DNA from: Deltaproteobacteria bacterium
GTDB taxonomy: Bacteria > Myxococcota > Polyangia > Polyangiales > B10-G4
Assembly (NCBI GenBank): GCA_019312705.1
Contig: JAFDCW010000015.1
Coordinates: 1 to 16,709 of the forward strand
DNA: 16,709 bases
Reading direction: 5' to 3'
Part shown: positions 1-7,642 of the stretch, one piece after another
Numbering within the stretch: the first letter of the stretch is position 1
How the letters are laid out: each line of letters begins with the position of its first letter
Made by a program: the position numbers and the translations under genes
Notes under the pieces: generated by a model
The model's database searches: none
Seen by the model: the letters and a program-made list of their open reading frames with translations, nothing else
What the model was told of the DNA's origin: nothing

Positions 1-258
1 GTCTTCCTCACGGGCGGCGGCTACACGGAAAACCAACGACAGATCAACGATCAGCGCGCCGTCCTCGACCACTTGCCGATCCGCTTCGTCTACTCGACGG
101 CGGAAGCCGCCTGGAGTCAGGGCTTCGAGGCTGGGGCACCGAGCCCGTGGGTATTCGATGAATACGCAGACGGCGCCCATGGCACCCAGATGTTCGGCGC
201 CGTGCCTGCATCAATGGACGCGGTCGCCGACTTCATCGAGCTCGCTGTCGCGCCTTGA
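1..258 (+). CDS. C-terminal part of a probable alpha/beta hydrolase (5' end outside window)
   Basis: Frame 1 is open from the first base to a TGA at 256-258, giving the last 85 residues of a protein that begins left of the window. The visible part starts VFLTGGGYTENQ and ends with DGAHGTQMF followed by PASMDAVADFIELAV. That arrangement resembles the end of alpha/beta hydrolases: a core strand with a Gly-rich turn, then a loop carrying the catalytic His (GAHG), then a last helix packing on the fold. Nucleophile and acid residues would lie outside the window, so the family call rests on the tail alone. A TTG at 73 could serve as a start but lies inside a continuous frame and is not believed to be the real one. 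The gene converges on the hydrolase at 424-1272. Confidence 0.5.
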   Translation, partial: VFLTGGGYTENQRQINDQRAVLDHLPIRFVYSTAEAAWSQGFEAGAPSPWVFDEYADGAHGTQMFGAVPASMDAVADFIELAVAP

Positions 259-356
259 TACCCTCGTGCGTGATTCATGGTCACGGGAGGGAGTATCGCG
301 ACGGACCGCGGTTTCCCCGCAAGGAAGGAAGCCGATGGAAATGCACCGCATTTTCG

Positions 357-402
357 AGGTTTCCTGACGCCGCGGGGGAGCCGCGGAACGAGCGAGAAAC
401 CT
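357..402. terminator. candidate bidirectional hairpin between convergent genes
   Basis: Two CCGCGG copies (370-375 and 381-386) can pair across a 5-base loop. They are flanked by a second inverted repeat, AGGTTTC (357-363) and GAAACCT (396-402). The structure lies in the 165-base gap between two convergent stop codons, where a shared terminator is expected. There is no clear T-run on either strand, so a factor-independent mechanism is not assured. Nothing else is visible in 259-423. Confidence 0.3.
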
Positions 403-423
403 TCCGTGGCCGTGGATCGCGCA

Positions 424-1272
424 CTAGCCAAAGGGACGTGCGGCGACCGCGGCGCCGGCCGTCGCCGCGTCGGCCGCCTCGGCAATCTCGGTGACGAAGT
501 CATGCAACCGAGAAGCGAGGGTGTCGTGGCGCTCGAAGGGCAGCATGTGCCCGGCGCCCTCGAGCAACTCGAGGCGGGCCCCTTCGATATTGTCCGCGAG
601 GTAGCGGGCATATTTGGGCGGGGTCAGCTCGTCGGCGTCGCCGCCGATCACCAGCGTCGGGCAATGAACCCCGGAGAGGTCATGCATGCGATCGAAGTCG
701 TTCACCGCGTGCCAGTCGACCAGGGCCGCCGTGCTGGGCGTCTTCGACGCCGCGGCCTCCTGGCGACGGAGAATCTCCGGGTCCGACTGACGGCCCGTGA
801 GTTTCGCGGCGAGTTCGGAGTGCAGCCCGGCGTTCGCCGCTTCTTCGAGTTCTTCGAGCAACGCCGGGGCAACCCGGAGACGGGCCCCAGAGCAAATCAT
901 GACCAGGCCGGCGAGGTCCGGCCCTCCCTGGGTAGTCGGGGTACCGGCCGCGGCTTCGCCGAGAGCGTACTCGAGGGCCACGGCGCCGCCGAAGCTGTGC
1001 CCGGCCACGACCACCCGGGACAGGCCAAGCTTCCAGAGCAGGGTTCGCAGCCAGGAGGCCGCTTCCCCGATGCTCGTGAGGGGCGCCCCTTCGGAACCGC
1101 AGCGTCCGGGCAGACTGGGAACGACCACGTCGAGGCCGCCGATCTTGGGCAACACTTCGTCCCAGGCGAGGTGGTTGCGGCCGGCACCATGCAAGAGAAC
1201 CAGGGTGGGTGAGGGCCCCTCGAGGCGCCGATAGGTCACGTCGAAACCATCGACGGTGGTGGTCAAGTTCAT
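424..1272 (-). CDS. alpha/beta hydrolase
   Basis: Complete 282-residue alpha/beta hydrolase, probably a cytoplasmic esterase, lipase-like enzyme or similar; the substrate is not evident. In order: oxyanion motif LLHGAG (residues 26-31), nucleophile elbow GHSFGG with Ser93, the acid in GGDADELTPP (probably Asp214), and catalytic His242 in GAGHMLPFER. The catalytic set and spacing are normal for the family. The frame stays open upstream to 1485, but ATG at 1272 is chosen. It sits just before the first beta strand, has GGAG about 5 bases upstream, and avoids overlapping the next gene. The last 20 residues are Ala-rich and look like an unstructured tail. It lies 98 bases downstream of the HEAT-like gene on the same strand and could be cotranscribed with it. 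Confidence 0.88.
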   Translation of the reverse strand: MNLTTTVDGFDVTYRRLEGPSPTLVLLHGAGRNHLAWDEVLPKIGGLDVVVPSLPGRCGSEGAPLTSIGEAASWLRTLLWKLGLSRVVVAGHSFGGAVALEYALGEAAAGTPTTQGGPDLAGLVMICSGARLRVAPALLEELEEAANAGLHSELAAKLTGRQSDPEILRRQEAAASKTPSTAALVDWHAVNDFDRMHDLSGVHCPTLVIGGDADELTPPKYARYLADNIEGARLELLEGAGHMLPFERHDTLASRLHDFVTEIAEAADAATAGAAVAARPFG

Positions 1273-1370
1273 ACGGTCTCCGGCGCCGGTCCGGCACCGA
1301 CACGGCGGCACCCCCAGGCCGTACCGTACCGAAGGCGGAGCTCCGACGCGACAATCCGAGGGCAAGGAGC

Positions 1371-2978
1371 TCAAACGAGGCGGCGTTCGAGCTCGGCGAG
1401 GGCGAGGGGGATGTCGAAGGGCAGGCCCATCGGGTTGGTCCGCCCCTCCCAAGCCACGCGAGCCCTGCGGATCACCGATAGCCACGGCCGCGCAAGGTCA
1501 CGGTCGAGGCGCGCGAGGAGCGCGATCGCTCCAGCGACCACGTCGTGTTGCTCATTGGGGGGCGTCCGGGCGAGGGTCTCGGCGGCCACCGCCGCGAGGG
1601 CGCGCTCTTCGTCTTCGTCGAACTCGGGCCGCCGGGCGAGCTGCCAGAAGGCGCGGGCCCGGACCTGCGGGTCCCGGTCGTGGAGGGCGGCGGCCCAGCA
1701 CGCGTCATCGTTGGTACAGCGCTCGGCGCCGACCAGACGACCCACCATGGTAGCCATGCGCGCGTCGAGGGCCTCGAAGGGTGGGCCGAGATCGGGTGCC
1801 CGGGCGAGGGCTCGATCCCAACGACGAGCGGCTCCGGGGCGGCCCGCAGCGAGGAGCGTATAGGCGTTGGCCGCGCTCATGCGCATCTCGACGAGACCAC
1901 TTCCTTCGAGGGCCACCCGAAGCAAGGCCGGAGCGCTCTCCTCGTCGCCGAGGCGGAGCAGCGCGTGGGCGACCCGGGGGGTCCTCCGGGCCGCATCCGA
2001 GAGCGCACGCCGGAGGAGCGCCCGGGCCTCGGGGCCCGCCTGGGCAGCGAGGCCCTGGACCGCCCCGTCGCGGGTCGGCGCAGCCATCAACGAGTCCTCG
2101 GCGAGCCCTGCCGCCAACCTCGGAATCGCCTCTGCGCCGCCGGTATGCCCGAGGAGGACCAGAGCACCGCCCCGACCGTACCAATGGAGCATGTCGTGAT
2201 TGCGCGGGTCGTCGCCGACGACCGCCATCGGCCAGTCCTCCCCATCGAGCACGCGTTGGGCCAACGCCGGTGCATCCGGGAGGCGCGTCAGAAGCGGCAT
2301 GCATACCTGAAGGGCGAGCTGGGGACCGAAGAGGAAGAGCCGACGAACCGCGGCGGCGACGTCGGGAGGCACGGCGTCACCCCGAAGCATGCGTCCGGTC
2401 GCAGCGCAGAGCGCCCAGGAAGAGGGCGCCGGGGCTCGGCCGTCCGTCGGAACCTCGGCGACGAAGGCGCGCATCACGGCAGCTTCGTCCTCGGGGTGGG
2501 CCATCAGCGAGAGCCCCTGGGCCGCGAGGGAGATCCAGTCCGTCGGGCAGTGGTCGAGCTCGAGCATGCGCCGGTAGACCGGGCGCATGTTCTGGTGCTG
2601 CACCTCGACGAGGAGGACGAGGGCGAGCTTGCGGGCCGCTGAGGATAGGCGCCGATTGAAGAATGCCCGCCTCAAGTGAGGCCCGGCGCGGCGCACCCAG
2701 GCCCGGGGGGCGGGGGCTCGGGGATCCCAATCTGCAGAGGCCAGGACCTGCTCCCAGCTCTGACCGAGTTCGTAGAGGGCATCCTCGGCGACGAGGCACG
2801 AGTCCAGGCGCGGGACTAACCTCTCGAGGGCGCCGTGCCAGGCGCTCATTTCGATTGGACGATCGCTGTCCTGGACCATCTCTTCGAGGGCCTGACCGTG
2901 GGCTCGGCCCGGAGCACCGGGGCCCGCGAAGGACGCTACGATGAACAGTGAACAGGCAATGGGAATGAGGGTGCGCAC
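1371..2978 (-). CDS. exported HEAT-like repeat protein
   Basis: About 535 residues. The N-terminus (VRTLIPIACSLFIVASFAG, then an Ala/Gly stretch ending near AHGQA) looks like a Sec signal peptide, so the product is probably periplasmic or outer-surface. The rest is almost entirely alpha-helical and Leu/Ala/Arg-rich. The middle and C-terminal parts contain recurring helix pairs such as AIPRLAAGLAEDS, ALLRRALSDAAR and APALLRVALEGSG, typical of HEAT/PBS-type solenoid repeats that bind proteins. No catalytic motif is seen. An ATG at 3068 opens the same frame but would overlap the divergent lipoprotein gene and precede its promoter. The GTG at 2978 is preferred because it puts the signal peptide at the N-terminus. 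The partner is unknown. Confidence 0.72.
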   Translation of the reverse strand: MRTLIPIACSLFIVASFAGPGAPGRAHGQALEEMVQDSDRPIEMSAWHGALERLVPRLDSCLVAEDALYELGQSWEQVLASADWDPRAPAPRAWVRRAGPHLRRAFFNRRLSSAARKLALVLLVEVQHQNMRPVYRRMLELDHCPTDWISLAAQGLSLMAHPEDEAAVMRAFVAEVPTDGRAPAPSSWALCAATGRMLRGDAVPPDVAAAVRRLFLFGPQLALQVCMPLLTRLPDAPALAQRVLDGEDWPMAVVGDDPRNHDMLHWYGRGGALVLLGHTGGAEAIPRLAAGLAEDSLMAAPTRDGAVQGLAAQAGPEARALLRRALSDAARRTPRVAHALLRLGDEESAPALLRVALEGSGLVEMRMSAANAYTLLAAGRPGAARRWDRALARAPDLGPPFEALDARMATMVGRLVGAERCTNDDACWAAALHDRDPQVRARAFWQLARRPEFDEDEERALAAVAAETLARTPPNEQHDVVAGAIALLARLDRDLARPWLSVIRRARVAWEGRTNPMGLPFDIPLALAELERRLV

Positions 2979-3017
2979 GACGCTTCGACCACCGAAAGAG
3001 AGCACGGTTCCCCTCAG

Positions 3018-3025
3018 AGTATAAT
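3018..3025. promoter_or_regulatory. overlapping divergent -10 elements
   Basis: The + strand carries a perfect TATAAT (3020-3025), about 18 bases before the ATG at 3044. The - strand reads TATACT over 3023-3018, suitably placed for the HEAT-like gene starting at 2978. No good -35 hexamer is seen for either direction. In this GC-rich context the AT-rich octamer stands out, so one or both genes probably start transcription here. Confidence 0.4.
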
Positions 3026-3043
3026 TGGGGTCTATAAGGGACC

Positions 3044-3736
3044 ATGGGCGCGCTTCGGTCTTGGACAATCTTTGGGTTGATCATCGTCACCTGTCTGACG
3101 ATGGGCGTCGGCTGCTCGGAGGAACCCGTCGTCGTTCCCGAGCGGAGGGTCGAGCCACGACCCGCGGAGCCCGTGATCCCGGGCTTCGACGCCCTCACGG
3201 CCCCGGGTTCCGGCCGGAGCGAGGTGGCCTTGCCCATCTGGAACGCCGACGACATCCGTTTCGAGTATCCGATCCGGCAACTCACAGCGAAGCTCGGCCG
3301 CAGTCGCATGGTGAGCCAGGTCCTCCTCGGCGAAGATGCCGAGACCGGCCTGATGGTCACCTTCTACGGTGAGGGGTTCGTGCCCGGAAGCTACCCGGTC
3401 CTGGCTGCGACCGACGAGACCCGATCGGCCCATGCGGGGCGTGACTCGAGCGTCGCGACGGTGGTCCTCGGGGTCGGAAACTCGCGATACCTGCACAGCA
3501 CCGAAGGCATGTTGACGATCGAGGCTGTCGACGAAGGGTCAGTCTCCGGCCGGGTCGAAGCCACGATCCAAAGCGAAACCAACCTCCGCGAGACGGTGGT
3601 CCGGGCTCGCTTCGTCGCGACCCCGGAGCAGTGGTTGAACGCGCAGCTCGAACACCAAGAGGCGATCCGGGACCAGCTGCGCAACAAAGGCGGGTCCGGG
3701 ATGCGCCGCGGCATGCGCCGCGGCATGCGTAGGTAA
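3044..3736 (+). CDS. predicted lipoprotein with basic MRRG-repeat tail
   Basis: 230 residues. The N-terminus (MGALRSWTIF, hydrophobic core, then MGVGC) is a type II signal peptide with lipidated Cys24, so the mature protein should be membrane anchored and periplasmic. A Pro/Glu/Arg linker (about 25-50) follows. The remainder is a mixed alpha/beta or beta-rich domain with alternating hydrophobics (GLMVTFYGEGFVPGSYPVL, SVSGRVEATIQ). It may be a beta-sandwich, but I recognise no named family. The last residues are a short repeat, GMRRGMRRGMRR, giving a strongly basic end. The ATG is preceded by AAGGG and a TATAAT element. It is divergent from the HEAT-like gene. Confidence 0.75.
   Translation: MGALRSWTIFGLIIVTCLTMGVGCSEEPVVVPERRVEPRPAEPVIPGFDALTAPGSGRSEVALPIWNADDIRFEYPIRQLTAKLGRSRMVSQVLLGEDAETGLMVTFYGEGFVPGSYPVLAATDETRSAHAGRDSSVATVVLGVGNSRYLHSTEGMLTIEAVDEGSVSGRVEATIQSETNLRETVVRARFVATPEQWLNAQLEHQEAIRDQLRNKGGSGMRRGMRRGMRR
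3701..3733 (+). repeat. 12-base tandem repeat encoding MRRG
   Basis: The unit ATGCGCCGCGGC occurs twice in perfect register (3701-3712, 3713-3724) and is followed by a third partial unit (ATGCGTAGG) just before the TAA. It encodes MRRG-MRRG-MRR at the end of the lipoprotein. Identical codons suggest recent duplication by slippage. Confidence 0.8.
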
Positions 3737-3765
3737 CCCGCCCATGACCCGTCAGTGAGCTGAGA

Positions 3766-4344
3766 GTGACGCGCTTCGACGACGCCATCGCCCGCTTCGA
3801 CGCCGCCAACGGCGAGGACCCGGTCCTCGAAGAAGCCGAGGGGGGGTCGGTACCGAGGGGCCTCCTCTACGCGCAGCGCATGAGCGCACACCTCGATAGC
3901 TTCATGAGCGAGGCAAGCGAAGCGCTGCGCCTCGCGGTTCGGGCCCAGCACCTCAAGCGCTTTGAGATGCCTCGGGGGGACTACCCGATGGATCGGGCCG
4001 GCTATCTCCTTTGGCGCAGCGATTCGAGCCGACACCACGCAGCCCTCGCCGGCTCCATCCTCCGTGAGGTCGGCTACGACGAGGCCATGGTCGCTGCGGT
4101 CGAGGGCATCGTGCGCAAGAAGCACCGCGCCACGAACCCGGAATCCCAAGCCCTCGAGGACGTCGCCTGCCTGGTCTTCCTCGCCCACTACTGCGAGACA
4201 TTCATCGCGGGCAAAGACGACAGCGCGGTGGTGGTCATCTTGCGGAAGACCTGGGCGAAGATGAGCCCCGAGGGCCAGACCGCCGCTCGCGCTCTTTCAC
4301 TCGCCGAACGACCAAAGCGGCTGCTCGAACGCGCCCTCGCGTGA
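3766..4344 (+). CDS. DUF4202 family protein
   Basis: 192 residues, matching the usual length of DUF4202 (about 190). Characteristic blocks appear in order: RFDAANGEDP near the N-terminus, LLYAQRMS (about 33-40), AVRAQHLKRFEMPRGDYP (about 57-74), AGYLLWR followed by a His pair (about 78-91), and ALEDVACLVFL (about 129-139). ILRKTWAKMSP lies near the end. The spaced His and Asp residues in an all-helical protein recall HD-domain phosphohydrolases, but the family's biochemical role is not established to my knowledge. The start is a GTG, the first start codon after an in-frame stop at 3745, with only a weak GAG upstream. The gene follows the lipoprotein gene by 29 bases and converges on the next gene with a 7-base gap. 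Confidence 0.85.
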   Translation: MTRFDDAIARFDAANGEDPVLEEAEGGSVPRGLLYAQRMSAHLDSFMSEASEALRLAVRAQHLKRFEMPRGDYPMDRAGYLLWRSDSSRHHAALAGSILREVGYDEAMVAAVEGIVRKKHRATNPESQALEDVACLVFLAHYCETFIAGKDDSAVVVILRKTWAKMSPEGQTAARALSLAERPKRLLERALA

Positions 4345-4351
4345 ACAGGCG

Positions 4352-4960
4352 TCAGGCCGGGGCCGGGGGGTCCGGTGGCGGTGGAGCCTCGTCGTGGGCA
4401 TCCCCGGCGAGGTCCTCGGGAGGGCTCGGCGGCGGCGGGCCATCGTAGGTCGCCATCTCGTCGAAGCGCCGGACGAAGCTCGACAACGCAGCCCGCTCTG
4501 CACGGGGGAGCTCCATCTCGTCTCCGCAGAGGTTGGCGCGCACCCGCCGCGCCCCGGCGATGCGGCGCACATCGTCGATGGTGAGTTCGACGTTGACCGC
4601 GTCGTAGACCCCGCGCTCCATGGGTACCCCCGTGTAGCGGGTTTCAACGCGGGTTACGGCGCCGTCGACGTCGAGCTCGAGGACCCGACAGCCCTGCCAT
4701 CGCTCGGCCGACAGGGGAGCGCCGAAGGTTGCGATGACCCGAAACTCGTGTTTCTCGGGGTGGGCCGAGAGATCCACCGAGAGCCAGCCGAGCACGCTCA
4801 CCGGGGCGTCGCACCGCACGGCGGCCGTGAGGGAGGGCGGAGTGAACCGGGAGGCCGCATCGGCGATGACTTTGAGACCGGGAGCAGGGATAGGCGTGGG
4901 GTCCTCGGGGCCCGACAGGCCCAGGAAGATCACCACGATTGCCGCTGCATATCTCGCCAT
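4352..4960 (-). CDS. secreted protein of unknown function with Pro-rich tail
   Basis: 202 residues. A short hydrophobic N-terminus (MARYAAAIVVIFLGLSG) followed by a Pro-rich stretch suggests export, with cleavage unclear. The body alternates beta-like segments and has three Cys (AAVRCDAP, WQGCRVLEL, ANLCGDE). That would fit a small periplasmic domain with at most one disulfide pair. The C-terminal 30 residues are a Pro/Asp/Glu/Ala tail with runs of PPPP. No family recognised. It starts at ATG 4960, 67 bases from the divergent SCP2-like gene, and its stop is 7 bases from that of the DUF4202 gene. Confidence 0.65.
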   Translation of the reverse strand: MARYAAAIVVIFLGLSGPEDPTPIPAPGLKVIADAASRFTPPSLTAAVRCDAPVSVLGWLSVDLSAHPEKHEFRVIATFGAPLSAERWQGCRVLELDVDGAVTRVETRYTGVPMERGVYDAVNVELTIDDVRRIAGARRVRANLCGDEMELPRAERAALSSFVRRFDEMATYDGPPPPSPPEDLAGDAHDEAPPPPDPPAPA

Positions 4961-5027
4961 CGAATGCTCAGAAGCCTACCATCCGACCCCACGGGGCCCC
5001 CTTCCTTGGGTCCCAAATGAGGAACCG

Positions 5028-5462
5028 ATGACCGATCTCTTTCGCTACTGGACCCCGGAATTCTCGGAGTATTACGTCACCGCCCTCAACGACGACGCCG
5101 GTTTTCAGAAGGCCGCCCGAAAGTTCGAAGACGTGATCGCCCTCATCTGCCTCGATACTCCCGACGGAAAGGACGTTTGCCAGACCCTGCACATCGATCG
5201 GGGGCGGGTGAGGCAAGTCCTCGAGGTCGAAGATTCCCCCGGGCCGATGCGCCGACGCCCCTTCGACAAGAAGACGACGATGGCCCGGACGACCACGCCC
5301 TACGCCATCTGGTGCAAACTCGACCGTGGGCAGATGAACGTCGCCCAAGCCCTCGTATCACCCGACTACAAAGTCGAAGGGCCCAAGTTGAAGATCGCCC
5401 GCTCCCTCGGCGTGCTCAACGCCCTCAGCGCCGTCGCCTCAAGGCTTCCAAAGAGCTACTAG
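5028..5462 (+). CDS. SCP2-like (sterol carrier fold) protein
   Basis: 144 residues. After an N-terminal helical segment (DLFRYWTPEFSEYYVTALND, residues 3-22) comes the order expected for a small SCP2-type lipid-binding domain. There are strand segments around IALICLDTPDG and CQTLHIDRGRV, then AIWCKLDRGQMNVAQALV (about 93-110), then YKVEGPKLKIARSL and a final helix. In the family the last part is typically W..L..G......A...G....G, which fits here. SCP2 domains bind hydrophobic ligands in a tunnel; the ligand here is unknown. ATG at 5028 is chosen because GAGGA lies 4 bases before it and homologous-looking sequence begins there. The frame is open further upstream only as a shadow of the divergent gene. 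The stop is 12 bases from the folE stop. Confidence 0.65.
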   Translation: MTDLFRYWTPEFSEYYVTALNDDAGFQKAARKFEDVIALICLDTPDGKDVCQTLHIDRGRVRQVLEVEDSPGPMRRRPFDKKTTMARTTTPYAIWCKLDRGQMNVAQALVSPDYKVEGPKLKIARSLGVLNALSAVASRLPKSY

Positions 5463-5474
5463 CCGCACAGCTGC

Positions 5475-6056
5475 TCAGGCGCCGATGGCCTTGGGCATGC
5501 CAATGAGCGTGAGCAGTTCGCTTCGCGCGGCGGCGTCCTCGAGGAAGACGCCGTGCAGCTTGGAGGTCGTCGTCCACGAGCCGGGTTTGCGCACGCCGCG
5601 GTAGCACATGCAGAAGTGCTGGCATTGGAGGATGACGGCGACGCCCTGGGGCTCGAGGTGAGTCGCGATGGCCCGGGAGATTTGGGCGGTGAGCTTCTCT
5701 TGGACCTGGAGGCGCCGGGCGTAGACGTCGACGACCCGGGCGAGCTTGGACAGACCGACGACCCGCCCGCTGGGAATGTAGGCGACGTGAGCCTTCCCGA
5801 CGAAGGGCACCATGTGATGTTCGCAGTGGCTGAAGACCTCGACGTCGGAGACGAGGACGAGTTCGTCGTAGCCCTCGACATCGCTGAAGGTCGTCGCGAG
5901 GTGGTTGGCCGGGTCCTCGCCGTAACCCGAGAAGTGTTCGGCCATGGCGCGCACGACCCGCGCCGGGGTCTCGAGGAGCCCCTCCCGGGCCGGGTCCTCG
6001 CCGATGTGCTCGAGGAGGCCCCGGACGTGGTCTTCGGCCGCGCGTTGATCGCTCAT
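5475..6056 (-). CDS. folE: GTP cyclohydrolase I
   Basis: 193 residues, full length for the short bacterial form. FolE converts GTP to 7,8-dihydroneopterin triphosphate plus formate, the first step of tetrahydrofolate biosynthesis, in the cytoplasm. Signatures: [16 protein letters not shown] (residues 28-42), then [20 protein letters not shown] (74-93), [20 protein letters not shown] (101-120), and [12 protein letters not shown] (144-155). The zinc ligands are Cys78, His81 and Cys149, with the same spacing as Cys110/His113/Cys181 of the E. coli enzyme. It ends normally (SELLTLIG). The ATG has GAGGGA 8 bases upstream. The gene stands alone, with no neighbouring fol, que or pterin gene visible, and diverges from the M50 protease gene. 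Confidence 0.97.
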   Translation of the reverse strand: MSDQRAAEDHVRGLLEHIGEDPAREGLLETPARVVRAMAEHFSGYGEDPANHLATTFSDVEGYDELVLVSDVEVFSHCEHHMVPFVGKAHVAYIPSGRVVGLSKLARVVDVYARRLQVQEKLTAQISRAIATHLEPQGVAVILQCQHFCMCYRGVRKPGSWTTTSKLHGVFLEDAAARSELLTLIGMPKAIGA

Positions 6057-6178
6057 GATGGCGGTCCCTCTAGTGCCCGAGGCCCCTCACGTCCACACGA
6101 TGGGGCGTAATTGGGGGGAATCGGCGTGATCAAAGCTCCGTGCCACCGGCACCCAGGCGTGATTACATTTCGGTCCGA

Positions 6179-6916
6179 ATGTTTAGACGCGGGTACCTAA
6201 CTCTCTTCAAGCTCCGCGGCGTGCCCGTCCGGGCGCACTGGAGCATCCCTCTGCTCGCGCTCTTCGTCAGCGGCTTCAGCTATGCGCCGGGGATCTGGCT
6301 CGGCGCCGTGCTGATCATCATCTGGCATGAGATCGGGCACCTCTTTTTTGTACTGCGCTTTGGGCTCCAGGCGCTGTCGGTCGAGGTGAGCGGCTTCGGC
6401 GGCCTGTGCAAATACACGGGCTATCCGAGCCCCGTCGAGAGTTCGATCATCGCCTGGGGTGGCGTCATTTTTCAGGTGGCCCTCTTTGTCGTCACCCTGC
6501 TCGTCACGCAGCTCGTCTACGCACCGACGGGTGTCTTCGAGAGCCAGCTCGCCGACACGTTCATCCGACTGAACCTCGCCCTCGCGGCATTCAATCTCAT
6601 CCCCATTCCGCCCTTCGACGGTTCGGAGGCGTGGAAGCTCTTTGGGCGCCTGAAGACCCGAGGGCCCAAATCCAAGAAGACCAAGAAGACCAAGAAGGCC
6701 AAGAAGACCAAAGAGACCAAGAAGACCTCAGGCCCGAAAGCCCGCCGCTCTGGCAAGGCAAGCTCCGCCCAGGGCAACGTCGTCCGCCTCGAGCAGCGCC
6801 CCGACGGACGCGAGGTCCTGGTCTTCGACGAGGAAGTCAACAAGCAGGCCCGAGAGACCGTGCAAGAAGCCCTCGAACGGGCCGCGCGGGAAGCCCGCGA
6901 CAACAAGCCCAACTAG
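6179..6916 (+). CDS. site-2-protease-like M50 intramembrane metalloprotease
   Basis: 245 residues from ATG 6179. Three or four hydrophobic segments in the first 150 residues form the membrane core. The zinc site HEIGH (residues 50-54) sits in LGAVLIIIWHEIGH, and the third ligand is Asp147 in NLIPIPPFDG (139-148), the M50 signature. A site-2-type protease cleaves membrane-bound substrates such as anti-sigma factors or signal peptide remnants; the substrate here is unknown. The arrangement, HEIGH in an early helix and NPxPPxDG-like loop about 90 residues later, suggests the minimal site-2 form without a PDZ domain. After the core comes a Lys-rich linker (about 164-190) and a soluble helical tail. 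A GTG at 6140 is an alternative start; ATG 6179 is preferred because conserved-looking sequence starts there. No Shine-Dalgarno is seen, and a TACATT 10 bases upstream leaves leaderless expression possible. Confidence 0.87.
   Translation: MFRRGYLTLFKLRGVPVRAHWSIPLLALFVSGFSYAPGIWLGAVLIIIWHEIGHLFFVLRFGLQALSVEVSGFGGLCKYTGYPSPVESSIIAWGGVIFQVALFVVTLLVTQLVYAPTGVFESQLADTFIRLNLALAAFNLIPIPPFDGSEAWKLFGRLKTRGPKSKKTKKTKKAKKTKETKKTSGPKARRSGKASSAQGNVVRLEQRPDGREVLVFDEEVNKQARETVQEALERAAREARDNKPN
6674..6727 (+). repeat. 9-base tandem repeat encoding Lys-Lys-Thr
   Basis: Six 9-base units in frame within the M50 protease gene. Four are perfect AAGAAGACC, one has GCC and one is AAAGAGACC. They encode a KKT-KKT-KKA-KKT-KET-KKT linker between the membrane core and the soluble tail, giving a dense positive patch just after the last transmembrane segment. 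Confidence 0.85.
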
Positions 6917-6942
6917 CTCGATGGGCTGCTAGGCTTCGCGCC

Positions 6943-7641
6943 ATGCGCGTCACCGCCCAGGCCGTCCCGAGCCTCGTTCTGGTCCTCGTCTCCATAGTCC
7001 TCGCGACCTGCGCGTTGGCCGCGTGCGGAGGCTCGACGCCCCCGACGACGCCGGCCCCCGAAGCATCCTCGGATCCCGCTCCCGCGACGGGGGGGACCGC
7101 GGTCGCCGCCGACGGGGCCATCGCGATGCAGCTCGCGTGCACCGAGGGGGCCAACGAGCGCTGCGATGCCCTGGACGATGACTGCGACGGCCTCATCGAC
7201 GAAGGATGCGGCTACGCCGAGGGCTCGCTGACGATCGTCGCGACCTGGGGATCCGAAGCCGACGTCGACCTGGTCGTCACCGGCCCCGACGGGGAAGCGG
7301 CACCGGGCATCTCCCCCGGCCATGGTGGCCGCGGAGCATGCGCCGAGGGGGATCACCCGCGGATCGAGAGCGCAACCGGGTCCCAGCCCGTCGCCGGAAC
7401 GGTGGTCGTGTCTCTCCGCCACGTCGCGACCTGCGGCGACGAAGATGGCGCAGGAGTTGCCGACGACGGCGCCGACCGGAGCGACAACGTGAGCGGCGAA
7501 AGGGCCGACGGCGAGCCGGCGCCCGGAACGACCACCGGAAGCGTGTCGATAGCCCTCGGCGGCCGAGTCCTCGGCACCTTCAACGTGCCCCTCGCTCCCG
7601 GCGCCACCGCCGAGGTGGCGACATTGACCCTGACCCCCTGA
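6943..7641 (+). CDS. lipoprotein with MopE-type metal-binding motif and YfaP-like domain
   Basis: 232 residues. A type II signal peptide ends in LAAC with lipidated Cys28, followed by a Ser/Thr/Pro/Ala linker. Residues 74-89 (CDALDDDCDGLIDEGC) match the Asp/Cys motif found in Methylococcus MopE and many myxobacterial surface proteins, annotated as copper- or metal-binding. Next is GSLTIVATWGSEADVDLVV (about 94-112), the start pattern of a YfaP/DUF2135-like beta domain. A low-complexity Asp/Gly stretch (165-195) interrupts it before final strands. ATG 6943 is used because it starts the signal peptide; the frame is open far upstream but only as a shadow of the protease gene. It lies 26 bases after the protease stop and 1 base before the next start. 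Confidence 0.8.
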   Translation: MRVTAQAVPSLVLVLVSIVLATCALAACGGSTPPTTPAPEASSDPAPATGGTAVAADGAIAMQLACTEGANERCDALDDDCDGLIDEGCGYAEGSLTIVATWGSEADVDLVVTGPDGEAAPGISPGHGGRGACAEGDHPRIESATGSQPVAGTVVVSLRHVATCGDEDGAGVADDGADRSDNVSGERADGEPAPGTTTGSVSIALGGRVLGTFNVPLAPGATAEVATLTLTP

Positions 7642-7642
7642 C

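Noticed and set aside
277..1212. 311-residue + strand frame opposite the alpha/beta hydrolase
   Set aside because: Antisense shadow common in GC-rich DNA; no domain pattern, while the opposite strand has a full catalytic set.
1273..1485. Upstream extension of the alpha/beta hydrolase frame
   Set aside because: Pro/Arg-rich, overlaps the HEAT-like gene, and the ATG at 1272 has its own GGAG site.
2979..3068. ATG 3068 as start of the HEAT-like gene
   Set aside because: It would overlap the divergent lipoprotein start and precede both -10 elements; GTG 2978 places the signal peptide at the N-terminus.
6128..6133. TTGATC as a - strand -35 for folE
   Set aside because: No acceptable -10 at normal spacing.
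6674..6727. Short repeats considered as a CRISPR array
   Set aside because: Contiguous 9-base coding units without spacers; they encode a Lys/Thr linker.
6406..6942. Frame upstream of the MopE-motif lipoprotein
   Set aside because: Arg/Gln/Pro-rich shadow of the M50 protease gene; the lipoprotein signal peptide begins at 6943.
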